Part shown: in pieces, positions 39,032 to 48,187 of the stretch
How positions within the stretch are numbered: the first letter of the stretch is position 1
Layout: every line of letters starts with the position of its first letter
Origin: Bacterioplanes sp.
Lineage (GTDB): Bacteria > Pseudomonadota > Gammaproteobacteria > Pseudomonadales > Oceanobacteraceae
Assembly: GCA_014859445.1 (NCBI GenBank)
Contig: JACUUC010000008.1
Span: 44,109 to 108,108 of the forward strand
Direction of reading: 5' to 3'
DNA: 64,000 bases
Program-made: the position numbers and the translations under genes
The notes under the pieces: model-generated
Databases searched by the model: none
What the model saw: only the letters and a program-made list of their open reading frames with translations
What the model was told of the DNA's origin: nothing

Positions 39032-40084
39032 ATGATCAAGTTAGGATTGTCGGCCATCATGGCTTTCGTGATTCTGTTTTTCGTTTGGCCTTCGCCTATC
39101 GACTCGGTGGCCGTTCAGCCGTCAGAGCCGCTACCCATGACAGGCGCTTTAGCGGCGAATGATCGTTTGCAAAGTATTCAAGTGATTCCTCTGCCAAAAG
39201 GACAGAGAGGTGGCGAGGATGTGGCACTGGATGCAAACGGTTGTTTGCACACGGGAACAGAAAGTGGCCATATTTTACGCCAATGTGCGGGTGCTGATTG
39301 GCAGGTATTGGCCCACACCAGTGGACGACCACTCGGGTTGCATTTTGATGTGCAAGGCAACCTGATTATTGCCGATGCGGCGAAAGGGTTATTGAGCATG
39401 ACGCCTTCGGGCGAGTTGAGCGTGTTGGTTGATCACTATCAAGGGGAGCGTTTTGGCTTCGTCGATGATGTGGATATTGGGGCCGATGGCACGATGTACT
39501 TCTCGGATGCCAGCAGTCGTTACACCATTGATGACATCGTGCTTGATGTGTTGGACGGGCGTCCGTCAGGACGGTTGTTTGCTTACCAGCCGAATGATAA
39601 CTCGCTGACCTTATTGGCCGATGGGTTGGCGTTTGCCAATGGGGTCGCCGTGGCGGCAGATCAACACTATGTGTTGGTGAATGAAACCTTTCGTTACCAG
39701 ATTTCGCGCGTTTGGCTTTCTGGCGAACGAGCTGGTGAACGAGAAATTTTATTGGATCAGTTACCGGGTATGCCGGATGGTATTGCGCGTGCACCCGATG
39801 GTACCTATTGGGTCGCGATGTATGGTTTGCGTCCTGAATTGGTCGATCGTGTTCATTCTTATCCTTGGCTCAAAAATCAATTGGCAAAGTTGCCTGATTG
39901 GTTGGCTCCGATACCGAAACCATATGGCTTCATTCTGCAAATTAATAGCGATGGCGACATTCTGCAAAGTCTGCATGACCGAGCCGGTGTCGCGATCGGT
40001 GAAGTCACTTCTGTTCAACCCGAAGTCGATGGCTTGTATTTGGGCACGTTGCACATGGGACGATTGGGTAAAGTGACTTTTTAA
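39032..40084 (+). CDS. SMP-30/gluconolactonase-like (strictosidine synthase-like) beta-propeller
   Basis: A 350-residue protein with an N-terminal membrane anchor or signal (residues 5-24) and a six-bladed-propeller pattern: GEDVALDANGCLHTG, FVDDVDIGADGTMYFSDAS, LADGLAFANGVAVAADQHYV and LPGMPDGIARAPDGTYWVAM. The metal-binding D/N residues of the fold are kept. It probably hydrolyses a lactone or ester, or binds a hydrophobic ligand in the envelope. It lies between a lipase-like gene and an RND operon, with its own upstream region. Confidence 0.8.
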   Translation: MIKLGLSAIMAFVILFFVWPSPIDSVAVQPSEPLPMTGALAANDRLQSIQVIPLPKGQRGGEDVALDANGCLHTGTESGHILRQCAGADWQVLAHTSGRPLGLHFDVQGNLIIADAAKGLLSMTPSGELSVLVDHYQGERFGFVDDVDIGADGTMYFSDASSRYTIDDIVLDVLDGRPSGRLFAYQPNDNSLTLLADGLAFANGVAVAADQHYVLVNETFRYQISRVWLSGERAGEREILLDQLPGMPDGIARAPDGTYWVAMYGLRPELVDRVHSYPWLKNQLAKLPDWLAPIPKPYGFILQINSDGDILQSLHDRAGVAIGEVTSVQPEVDGLYLGTLHMGRLGKVTF

Positions 40085-40091
40085 TTGTTCC

Positions 40092-40141
40092 TCATGACAG
40101 CCTCTTGTTCATCGAGCTTGAGCTGTCATGAAAATCTTCTT
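40092..40141 (+). repeat. 10-base inverted repeat after the SMP-30-like gene
   Basis: TCATGACAGC (40092-40101) and GCTGTCATGA (40132-40141) are perfect arms with a 30-base loop. It may act as a weak terminator or a leader structure for the RND gene that starts at 40178. There is no T-run. Confidence 0.4.
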
Positions 40142-40177
40142 TACGCTGCCAGCCTTTCTTAACGATAAGGTTCGGCT

Positions 40178-42700
40178 ATGACGTCTTTTCTTCATCTTTT
40201 GCTATCAGTTCAGCGCCATCCTTGGTGGATGATGTTGGCGCTGTTACTGATGACCCTACTGGCGCTGGCTTCGGCAGGCAATCTGCAGATCAACAGCACG
40301 CCGTATATGATTGATAGCAGCCATCCAAGCAGGATGGCCGATCACGACACCAAACGCCTATTTTCCAACAGCGGTGAGCAGGCATTTGTGGCGCTGGATA
40401 ATCCGCAGGGTGATATTTTCAATGCTGCCAGTCTGGCGGCAGTGCAGGAATTAAGTACCCGGTTTGAGCGTATGGTGCTGATCAATGAGGCCGATGACAA
40501 GCGCTTGCTGGCGCTGGGAGAAGCCGGTGCCAATATTCGGCGCGATGGTTTAACCGTGCAGGATATTCCGCAAATTCAGACACTGGCTCAGCAGCCGGAA
40601 TTCAGTCAGGCTGACCGCGAATGGCTGGCGAATCTGGCGGTACGGTTACGTCCGGTAAAGCGGGTGCGCAGTCTGGCACGCATGGAGCACATGGAGTCAT
40701 TCAGTGGCGGTCTGGATGTCCGGCCGCTGATGCGTACGTTGCCGGCAACCGATACTGAGCGTCAGGCACTGCGTAGCGCCGTGCTCAATAATCCGATGTT
40801 TATTAACGGACTTATTTCTCCGCGCGGCAACGCCACCACGATTCAGGTTGAATTCAGTATTGCTGAAGATGACTCCCCCGCCATGCTGATGGCGTATACC
40901 GAAATCAGTCGAATTATCGACGACGTATCGGCGCAGGCCGGTTTTACCGATCGCATTTATCTGAGTGGTCCGCCCATGATTGCCGCGCAGACGGCGACCA
41001 GTATGGAGCAGGATAATCAGACGCTGTTGCCGGGTGTTCTGTTGGTCATTATTACCGTACTGTTGCTCAGTTTTGGGCGTTTGCAGGGCGTTGTTGCCCC
41101 GCTGCTGATTGCGGTGATCGCGCTATTTTGGACGCTGGGCCTGATGGCTGCTGTGGGTGTAAAACAGAATATTGTCAGTTCCATGCTACCGGTATTTATC
41201 ATCGCCATTGCGGTTTGTGATGCGATCCATTTTTTGTCTACATACTATCGCTTGTTACCGGATAATCCTGATCGTACCGATCGTACACAGGCGGCATCGG
41301 AAGCCTTGCGCAAACTGTTCTGGCCAATGTTAGTAACCACCGTGACCACCATGGCGGGTTTCTTTGCCTTGAGTTGGACGGAAGTCGTCTTTATCCGTGA
41401 ATTCGGCATTTTTGTTGGCTTTGGTGTGTTATTCGCCTGGCTGATTACCATGCTGCTATTGCCGGCTTTGGTGATTGTCTGGAAAGCGCCACGCCCGCGT
41501 TATGGTTTATTGGTCAGCGCTAGGATTACCCGTTTAATGGCGTTATTTGGTCGAATTGCCGGCCATGGTAAGGCGGTCGTTATTACTTCGGTGGTGCTGA
41601 TGCTACTGGGGTTGGTAATCACTCAACAGAAGTTGACTGTGGACAACCAGGTCATTGGATATTTTGAAGAGGACAGTCGTATTCGCCAAGACGACGCTGC
41701 GATTAACGCCAATTTCGGTGGTTCTACGGTCGTCAGTTTTCTACTAGAAAGCAACGACGTAGATGCCTTCAAGAAACCGGAAACGCTGCAAGCCGTCGAC
41801 GCACTTCAGCAACGCTTACAACAGAATGCGTTGGTTGGATTTACCATGTCACCAGCCGATTTTATCAAGCGCATGCATCAGGTATTGAGTGAAAGCGCCA
41901 GTCTTGATGAATACCGTTTCCCGTCAACACTGACACAGCCGATGCTGGCACAGTATTTCCTGCTGTATGAAAACGCCAATGGTCAGGACTTGTTTGATGT
42001 GGTTGATCGTCGCTTTTCTAATGGTCGTATTCTGGCGGTTCTGCACAGTGATCGCTCATCCGATATGGCGGTGGTGATTCATGATCTTCGCGCACTGGCG
42101 GCCGACATTTTGCCTGCGGGCATGACACTGCGCTCGGCCGGTTATGGCGATATTTTGGTGGCCACAACCGAGGCCGTGGTCTGGGGACAAATTCAGAGCC
42201 TATTATTGGCGGTGGTGTTGATTGCATTATTGGTCATTGTCATTCTGCGTTCGGTGCGCATGGGTTTACTGGCCATGTTACCGCTGATTTTCACTGTCGT
42301 CGGGGTATTTACCCTCATGGCCTTAACCGGTACCGATTTGGATATCGGCACGTCCATTATTGCGGCCATCTGTTTTGGTATTGGTATCGATTATGCCGTG
42401 CATACCATTGCTGCGCTGCGTAGTCATCGTCAAGGTGATCATGCCACTCAAATCACACAGGCACTGCAATATTGTGGAAAACCCATTTTGATAAACACGC
42501 TGGCATTGGGTTTTGGTTTTCTGGTGCTGACGTTATCCGGTTATCAGGCGCTGGTGAATCTGGGTTACTTCATTTCCCTCACCATGCTGTTCAGTGCGCT
42601 ATTTGCCCTATTGGTATTACCGGCCTTTCACCGCCCTCAGGCTGATGAGCAGATTGTTGCCGATGATGCGTATGCGGTAACGGAGTCAGTTCATGTTTAG
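40178..42700 (+). CDS. RND permease of the HAE3/MMPL type
   Basis: An 840-residue inner-membrane protein with twelve expected membrane segments: one at residues 15-35, a cluster near 280-430, one at 465-485 and a cluster near 670-820. Two periplasmic porter regions lie between (about 40-270 and 490-670). The shorter porters and absence of AcrB docking features fit the HAE3/MMPL subfamily, which typically moves lipids or hopanoids. The gene overlaps the next by eight bases. Together with the LolA-like and outer-membrane genes, it suggests export of a hydrophobic substrate. Confidence 0.87.
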   Translation: MTSFLHLLLSVQRHPWWMMLALLLMTLLALASAGNLQINSTPYMIDSSHPSRMADHDTKRLFSNSGEQAFVALDNPQGDIFNAASLAAVQELSTRFERMVLINEADDKRLLALGEAGANIRRDGLTVQDIPQIQTLAQQPEFSQADREWLANLAVRLRPVKRVRSLARMEHMESFSGGLDVRPLMRTLPATDTERQALRSAVLNNPMFINGLISPRGNATTIQVEFSIAEDDSPAMLMAYTEISRIIDDVSAQAGFTDRIYLSGPPMIAAQTATSMEQDNQTLLPGVLLVIITVLLLSFGRLQGVVAPLLIAVIALFWTLGLMAAVGVKQNIVSSMLPVFIIAIAVCDAIHFLSTYYRLLPDNPDRTDRTQAASEALRKLFWPMLVTTVTTMAGFFALSWTEVVFIREFGIFVGFGVLFAWLITMLLLPALVIVWKAPRPRYGLLVSARITRLMALFGRIAGHGKAVVITSVVLMLLGLVITQQKLTVDNQVIGYFEEDSRIRQDDAAINANFGGSTVVSFLLESNDVDAFKKPETLQAVDALQQRLQQNALVGFTMSPADFIKRMHQVLSESASLDEYRFPSTLTQPMLAQYFLLYENANGQDLFDVVDRRFSNGRILAVLHSDRSSDMAVVIHDLRALAADILPAGMTLRSAGYGDILVATTEAVVWGQIQSLLLAVVLIALLVIVILRSVRMGLLAMLPLIFTVVGVFTLMALTGTDLDIGTSIIAAICFGIGIDYAVHTIAALRSHRQGDHATQITQALQYCGKPILINTLALGFGFLVLTLSGYQALVNLGYFISLTMLFSALFALLVLPAFHRPQADEQIVADDAYAVTESVHV

Positions 42701-43655
42701 CATGCGATGCCTCATGGTGCTGTTTTTGTTGAGTGGGCCTACGATGGCTCACTCAGAATCAAGGCAATGGCACGCGATCACATTGTACCCACCAGCGGGT
42801 GTGTATCACGCTGAATTCTTAACGGCGATGGTTACAGCCGTTGAAAGCTTATGGCAGGTGCACGATGACCACGGCCATCCCATTCTTGAATCCGTTGATA
42901 GCATTGCCAGTATGAATGTCATTGTGGCTGAAAACGAGGATGTTCGATTTCGTCGTATCATAGAGTTACAAGAATTGGATACCGATGGGTTACAGCGCAT
43001 GAGAGCGCTGGTGGATGTTCATCCTTTGGTGCAGCGTCGGTTAGTTACGACCGATGGATTGGGTACGCATCTTTGGCTACAAGTACAAAAGCCAGTAGCG
43101 CAAAGCACGTTGTCAAAACTGACGGCACAGCTGCAACGTACGCTAACGATGGAAATGGATACCCAGTGTTACTCTCGCACTGCCCGAGATGGCGCACTGG
43201 CAAACCAGTATTTCACTCAGTGGCATTATCGAGCAACGTCTGCCACGACGGGAGTGCAGGCGTTAAAAACCTTAGCGGTTGCACAGCAACGGCTTCGCCG
43301 GAATATGCAAGGGGCCGGTGTCGAAGACGGTCAGTATTATTCGGCATTGAATTTTTTAGAGTATCTGTCGGAGATCTTGGAAATCGAGCTGTGGAAAGAG
43401 GTTAAAGCCTCTGGCGATAGCACCATTTCACAGATATATCTTTTAGCCGATAGTCTTCGTAATCGTGATTTACAAGACCTCGCCAGCCCCGACTTTCGAC
43501 AATTGCAAATGGTGGTTCTGGGTCATCACAAACCGCTTCCTGCGCCCCCCATGGAGGGGTATCAATTGACTCACACTCAACAATGGCATAGCAATGCCAG
43601 TAATTATCACGTGTTGGATTGTCGACCAAATACAACGTTACTTGTGGAAAATTAA
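42693..43655 (+). CDS. Exported protein resembling a detached RND periplasmic (porter) domain
   Basis: A 320-residue protein with a Sec-type signal in the first 21 residues (ends TMAHS) and no membrane segment afterwards. It is not a recognised family, but residues about 27-130 (ITLYPPAGVYHAEFLTAM, SVDSIASMNVIVAENE, VDVHPLVQRRLVTTDG) run parallel to the first porter region of the upstream RND protein (LDNPQGDIFNAASLAAV, VRSLARMEHMESFSGG, NNPMFINGLISPRG). Residues about 205-280 resemble the second porter. It may be a soluble adapter or decoy porter. The start overlaps the RND gene, so expression is coupled. Confidence 0.65.
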   Translation: MFSMRCLMVLFLLSGPTMAHSESRQWHAITLYPPAGVYHAEFLTAMVTAVESLWQVHDDHGHPILESVDSIASMNVIVAENEDVRFRRIIELQELDTDGLQRMRALVDVHPLVQRRLVTTDGLGTHLWLQVQKPVAQSTLSKLTAQLQRTLTMEMDTQCYSRTARDGALANQYFTQWHYRATSATTGVQALKTLAVAQQRLRRNMQGAGVEDGQYYSALNFLEYLSEILEIELWKEVKASGDSTISQIYLLADSLRNRDLQDLASPDFRQLQMVVLGHHKPLPAPPMEGYQLTHTQQWHSNASNYHVLDCRPNTTLLVEN

Positions 43656-43658
43656 ATT

Positions 43659-44441
43659 ATGAAAATCGTATTATTTATTGTGATGGTGGCGTTTGGTTAT
43701 GCGCCAACTGTGCAGGCATGGACTGCGGAGCAATTATTAGAGCAGGTGCGTGATCGTGACGAGGGGGATGACCGTCGTTCGCGCATGGTGCTGGAGCAAA
43801 CGCTCAGTGATGGTTTTGTCCGCACCCGCGAACTACTGATGCTGGAAAAAAAGTACGGTGCTGAGCGTAAAGCTGTGCTGTATTTTACGGCGCCAGCCGA
43901 TACCGCAGGCACGGGTATTCTGATGTTCAGTTATGAAGAAGCCAGTGGTAAAGACGACGATCAATGGTTGTATTTACCGGCGTTGCGTCAGTCGCGTCGC
44001 ATTGCCACCAACTCCAAAGAAGGCCCGTTTCTGGGTACCGATTTTTCCTTTGCCGACATCGAGCGTCTGCGCGTCAGTGATTATGTGTATGAGCTGCAGG
44101 GAACTGAGGAGATAGATGGCCGTTTATTGCATAAGATTGCTGCCCGTACCGAGAGTGGTTTGGAAAATCCTCGTACCGGATACGGTCAGCGCACCGTTTG
44201 GGTGGATGCTGATCGACAGCTAATTCTGCGCGATGAGTTTTATCGCGAAGGGCGTCATATCAAAACCTTTGAAGTCACTGGATTGCAGGAAATCGAGGGG
44301 TACTGGACGGTGACCGAAGCGGTCATGACCAATCACGTACAGGGCGGTTTTACTCGTCTGATTCGGAAGGATGCTCAATATAATCAGGGGCTAGCCGACC
44401 GTTTCTTTAACGAACGTACTCTGCGCAGCGGAATTCAGTAA
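43659..44441 (+). CDS. LolA-like outer-membrane lipoprotein-sorting protein (PF17131 type)
   Basis: A 260-residue periplasmic protein with a signal peptide ending VQAW near residue 21. The family traits are visible: a half-barrel of strands with VLEQTLSDGFVRTRELLMLE, VLYFTAPADTAGTGILMFSY, DDQWLYLPALRQSRRI and FLGTDFSFADIERL. Such proteins shuttle lipids or lipoproteins across the periplasm, often beside HAE3 RND genes. It begins three bases after the preceding gene and touches the next start. Confidence 0.85.
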   Translation: MKIVLFIVMVAFGYAPTVQAWTAEQLLEQVRDRDEGDDRRSRMVLEQTLSDGFVRTRELLMLEKKYGAERKAVLYFTAPADTAGTGILMFSYEEASGKDDDQWLYLPALRQSRRIATNSKEGPFLGTDFSFADIERLRVSDYVYELQGTEEIDGRLLHKIAARTESGLENPRTGYGQRTVWVDADRQLILRDEFYREGRHIKTFEVTGLQEIEGYWTVTEAVMTNHVQGGFTRLIRKDAQYNQGLADRFFNERTLRSGIQ

Positions 44442-45655
44442 TGCGGATATGGAAACGATTGTCGCTGATTCCCATGTTGATGCTGCCGCTGTTTGCGCAA
44501 GCCGTGAATCTCAGCGGCAAAGGTTATGTGGAGGCTCGACAGCAGGAGCGTCTAGCGGACGCTTCGGGGCGTTCGCTTGGTCAGCGCTATGAAGCCTTGC
44601 TGGAGGGACAAATGGCGCATAAAAATCTGCGCTTCGACGGTGTTTTCCTTGGCCGCTATCGTAGCCAGTATGACGTTGCTAATACGGACATTCGCGACGA
44701 ACTGGGCCGTGAAGCACAGCTGCGCGAATATTATCTGACGTGGTCGGCGGACGCCTTTGAGATTCGTCTTGGTCGCCAACAACAGGCGTGGGGGCGGGCC
44801 GATTATTTTCGGGTGGTGGATGTACTGAATCCGCTCGATTTGCGCGAATTTTTATTGCCGTATATCGACAATTATTCACTGGGGCGAACCCCTCGTGACA
44901 TGCTGATCGTCGATTATTTTGCCGACCAGTGGGAACATCAGTGGGTGGTGGCGCCCGAGCGTAAAGCCACCCAGCTGGCGCCGGCGGGCAGTGATTTTGC
45001 CATGGCGGCTATGCCACTTGCACGACCGCCGGAATACAAACGCGGTGACGGTGTGGATGTTGGCTGGCGCGGCAAAACATTTTGGCAGGGGCGCGACATC
45101 GAGCTGTATGCCTTCCGCGGTTATCACAGCGATGCCATGCTGGCGCAGCACCAAGGTAATTGGGTCATGGAGCAGCCGCGTCGTGACTTCGTTGGTGCTT
45201 CATTGGCTCAGCCCGCTGGCGATTGGGTTCTCCGTAGTGACGTTGCGCATTATTGGCAAGAAGGTCGTCAGCTCAGTAGTGGCATTCAGAAAAGCCAGCG
45301 TAGTACCGCGTTGGTTGGGTTCGATCGCAATAAAAATGACTGGAATCTGAATCTACAGGTGTCCGCCACGCGCTGGCATGAAGACACCGATGGCGATGAT
45401 ACGGTTTTGGAAGGTTCGGTGTCCGTGGATAAAAACTGGTATCAACAACGGTTGAATACCGGCCTTATTTGGATGGTGAATCATCAGGATCACGCCAGCC
45501 ATTTATGGCGGGCCACTATTCGCTACAACCTATACCCGCAATGGGACGTGGCCTTGACTGCCGTGGTGTTTGATGGCCGCCAGACAACTCTGTTCGGTCA
45601 GTATGATCAGCAGGACCGGCTGATGTTGACACTACGGCGTAGTCTTTCCTGGTAA
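44441..45655 (+). CDS. DUF1302-type outer-membrane protein
   Basis: A 404-residue exported protein: signal ends near residue 21 (FAQAVN). The block LREYYLTWSADAFEIRLGRQ then VVDVLNPLDLREFLLPYI near residues 90-145 is characteristic of DUF1302-type barrels. It ends LRRSLSW, a terminal aromatic residue. Its likely role is the outer-membrane end of the RND/LolA-like route. The ATG shares its A with the preceding stop codon (TAATG). A convergent hairpin follows. Confidence 0.75.
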   Translation: MRIWKRLSLIPMLMLPLFAQAVNLSGKGYVEARQQERLADASGRSLGQRYEALLEGQMAHKNLRFDGVFLGRYRSQYDVANTDIRDELGREAQLREYYLTWSADAFEIRLGRQQQAWGRADYFRVVDVLNPLDLREFLLPYIDNYSLGRTPRDMLIVDYFADQWEHQWVVAPERKATQLAPAGSDFAMAAMPLARPPEYKRGDGVDVGWRGKTFWQGRDIELYAFRGYHSDAMLAQHQGNWVMEQPRRDFVGASLAQPAGDWVLRSDVAHYWQEGRQLSSGIQKSQRSTALVGFDRNKNDWNLNLQVSATRWHEDTDGDDTVLEGSVSVDKNWYQQRLNTGLIWMVNHQDHASHLWRATIRYNLYPQWDVALTAVVFDGRQTTLFGQYDQQDRLMLTLRRSLSW

Positions 45656-45660
45656 TGAGG

Positions 45661-45688
45661 CACTGCCCAGAGGGTAATCTGGGCGGTG
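45661..45688. terminator. Convergent hairpin between the RND operon and the copper operon
   Basis: CACTGCCCAGA-GGGTAA-TCTGGGCGGTG makes an 11-pair stem with one G-U pair. It has no T-run, so termination is likely but not certain. It sits in the 41-base gap between convergent genes. Confidence 0.5.
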
Positions 45689-45696
45689 CTGTTGGC

Positions 45697-48147
45697 TCAG
45701 AATAACAGTGTTAAACCCAGGCCGGCTTGCCAATGCCGTGCGGCGCTGATGTTGCTGGACTCGTGCTCATGCGTCCAGGCAATGTCCACAAATGGCCGGA
45801 TGCGTTTGTTGATTTCATAACGGGTTTCTAGGCCCAAGCGCAGCTCAGTGAGACCGTTACGCTGCCCATTACGTGTGCTATTCAATACGTATTCCGTATT
45901 TATGTAGGGCTGGGTAATCCAGCGCTGCGTCAGCAGCAAATCACGCTCTGCCTCCAGTGTGATGGTTTGCCGGTCGGGGTGCAGCCATAGGTGCAGATCG
46001 GTTTCGATAAAGCCGGGTGCCAGTCCATGTACACCGATAATGGCGGCTTCTTGCTGCAATAACTCACTGTCCCGATAGCCGATACCCAATTGAATATCCC
46101 AGAATTCACTGTGCATACGACTGTACAGCAACAGGGCCTTATAGTTGGCCGCATGGCTGGTCTCTTTATGGCCATGCACTTTGATGAATAACCGGTTTTC
46201 ATCGGTGCCGATACGGCTTTCTATTTCTCCTCGCCAGCTGTTATCGCGCTGCTCATCCTGATACAGGCCGAGATCGGCCAGCGTGCTGTGGAAAATCTGA
46301 TTGCCGTGTTCACGGTCATGCGCATGTGAATGTTCTGTGTGAACTGCGGCGGATGTCACCGGCTCCTGATGATGACCGTGATGATGGTCTGCATGCTCAG
46401 CCGGGACATCATCACTCACCTGAGCAACCACCACTTTATTCATCATGCCGGCACTCATGTGGTACAGCAGATGACAATGAATGGCCCACTCGCCCGGTTC
46501 ATTGGCGGTTAACAGGGCACTGACGGTTTGTCCTGGTGGCACAATAATGGTGTGTTTATTCGGCATTAACGCGGCGTCGACACCGGTTTCCAGTTGCATA
46601 AACATACCGTGCAGATGCATGGGGTGCGCCATCATGCTGTTGTTCACAAAGGTTAGGCGCACACGTTCACCGAACTGCAGTTGCCAGGGTTTGGCCTCGG
46701 TGAATTTTTTACCATTTAATGTCCAGATATAGCGTTCCATACTGCCACCCAGATGAATGATTAAATCACGCGCCGGTGGCCGTTGATCCGGCTGCGGCAA
46801 GAGCGATTGTAAATCGCGGTACTGCAGCATTTTATGGCCGTCCGGCGTAGCGGCATCAGCCCAGCCTGACACTGTCATATTGTGCGGTGCGGCAGCTGCC
46901 TCTGGAGTCGGTTCTTCCGGCAGCCCATGACCATGATGCGGGTGATGACCGGCGTGTTCATCCTGCTTTGCCGCCATGCGGTGGTGAGCGTGTTTATCAT
47001 GGTTATGGCCGCTATGTGCAGCATGATTCATCGTCGCCATATCATGACCGCTATGTTCTCCATGCCCCATATCGGCCATGGTCAGTAAGGCGCGCGGCCG
47101 GGCTTTCGGCTCGGTAATCGGTGCAGCCGGTTCTTTACCATTGCTTAATAACGCGAGAGCAAAGCCACTGCGATCAATGGATTCCGCTTCCAGCACATAA
47201 CGGCCGTGGCGCGGGCGTACCAGCACATCGTACGTTTCGGCGGTACCGATGCGGAATTCCTGCACGGTGACAGGTTTTACCGGTTGGCCGTCGGCGCTGA
47301 CCACGATCATATCCAGACCGGGAATCCGCACATCAAAAAATGACATGGCCGAGGCGTTGATAAAACGCAGGCGCAGGGTTTCACCGGGGTGGAATTCTCC
47401 CTGCCAAGGGCGGGTAGCGGGTTGGCCATTCACCAGAAAGGTATAGCCGGTAACGTCGGCCAAATCGGTACGCAGCATGCGCATTTGATTCCACTCGGCG
47501 CGTTCACGCAGCGTGGTCAGCAGGCCATTGTGCTGAATTTGGCGCCACACATCGACCATCGTTTCGCGCTGATCTTGATAATATTCGGCGCTTTTTTTCA
47601 GATTTCTCATGATCTGCTCGCCGTGAAGTTCGTGAAAATCCGACAGCATGATGACGTAATCTTGCTCACTGCGCTCGTGCGTAGCGATGGGTTGTTTACC
47701 CGCGGGATGAACAATAAAGGCACCGTACAAACCATCTTGTTCCTGGCTGCGGCTGTGCGCGTGATACCAGTATGTGCCGTGCTGACGCAGTGTGAAACGG
47801 TACTCAAAATGCGTGCCCGGCGGAATGCCGGGAAAACCATTAAAACCTGGCACACCATCCATGTAGCCGGGCAATAATAAACCATGCCAGTGGACGGAGG
47901 TGTCCTGATTGTTCAGGTTGTTGTGAACGTGAATAACGGCTTCTTCGCCTTCTTCAAATTCCAGCGCGGGGGCTGGAAACTGGCCATTCACGGTGATGCG
48001 GGGTAAATCGCTGCCGGTAATGTTCACTGACTGTTCGGCAATGGTGAGGTGGTATTCATGCACCTTAGCCGGTGAGCCGGCCTGAGCTTGCACGCATATC
48101 AAAAGGCCTGCCAGCAACAGCGGCAGACGTGATCGTAATCGGGTCAT
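45697..48147 (-). CDS. CopA multicopper oxidase fused to CopB outer-membrane copper protein
   Basis: An 816-residue fusion. Residues 1-22 are a Sec-type signal with no twin-arginine pair (MTRLRSRLPLLLAGLLICVQ). Residues about 25-590 are a CopA multicopper oxidase with all copper-ligand motifs: HWHG near 85, HAHS near 127, HPMHLHG near 507 and IHCHLLYHMSAGMM near 558. A Met/His-rich stretch lies near 350-410. After a His-rich linker (about 590-615), the last 200 residues match CopB, an outer-membrane barrel, starting FHSTLADLGLYQDEQ and ending LGLTLLF. Start at ATG 48147 has GGAG. The gene follows a CopL-like gene by 40 bases. Confidence 0.9.
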   Translation of the reverse strand: MTRLRSRLPLLLAGLLICVQAQAGSPAKVHEYHLTIAEQSVNITGSDLPRITVNGQFPAPALEFEEGEEAVIHVHNNLNNQDTSVHWHGLLLPGYMDGVPGFNGFPGIPPGTHFEYRFTLRQHGTYWYHAHSRSQEQDGLYGAFIVHPAGKQPIATHERSEQDYVIMLSDFHELHGEQIMRNLKKSAEYYQDQRETMVDVWRQIQHNGLLTTLRERAEWNQMRMLRTDLADVTGYTFLVNGQPATRPWQGEFHPGETLRLRFINASAMSFFDVRIPGLDMIVVSADGQPVKPVTVQEFRIGTAETYDVLVRPRHGRYVLEAESIDRSGFALALLSNGKEPAAPITEPKARPRALLTMADMGHGEHSGHDMATMNHAAHSGHNHDKHAHHRMAAKQDEHAGHHPHHGHGLPEEPTPEAAAAPHNMTVSGWADAATPDGHKMLQYRDLQSLLPQPDQRPPARDLIIHLGGSMERYIWTLNGKKFTEAKPWQLQFGERVRLTFVNNSMMAHPMHLHGMFMQLETGVDAALMPNKHTIIVPPGQTVSALLTANEPGEWAIHCHLLYHMSAGMMNKVVVAQVSDDVPAEHADHHHGHHQEPVTSAAVHTEHSHAHDREHGNQIFHSTLADLGLYQDEQRDNSWRGEIESRIGTDENRLFIKVHGHKETSHAANYKALLLYSRMHSEFWDIQLGIGYRDSELLQQEAAIIGVHGLAPGFIETDLHLWLHPDRQTITLEAERDLLLTQRWITQPYINTEYVLNSTRNGQRNGLTELRLGLETRYEINKRIRPFVDIAWTHEHESSNISAARHWQAGLGLTLLF

Positions 48148-48187
48148 GGTGTATCTCCTGAAACTGAAAAAATAAAAACGATTCAGA

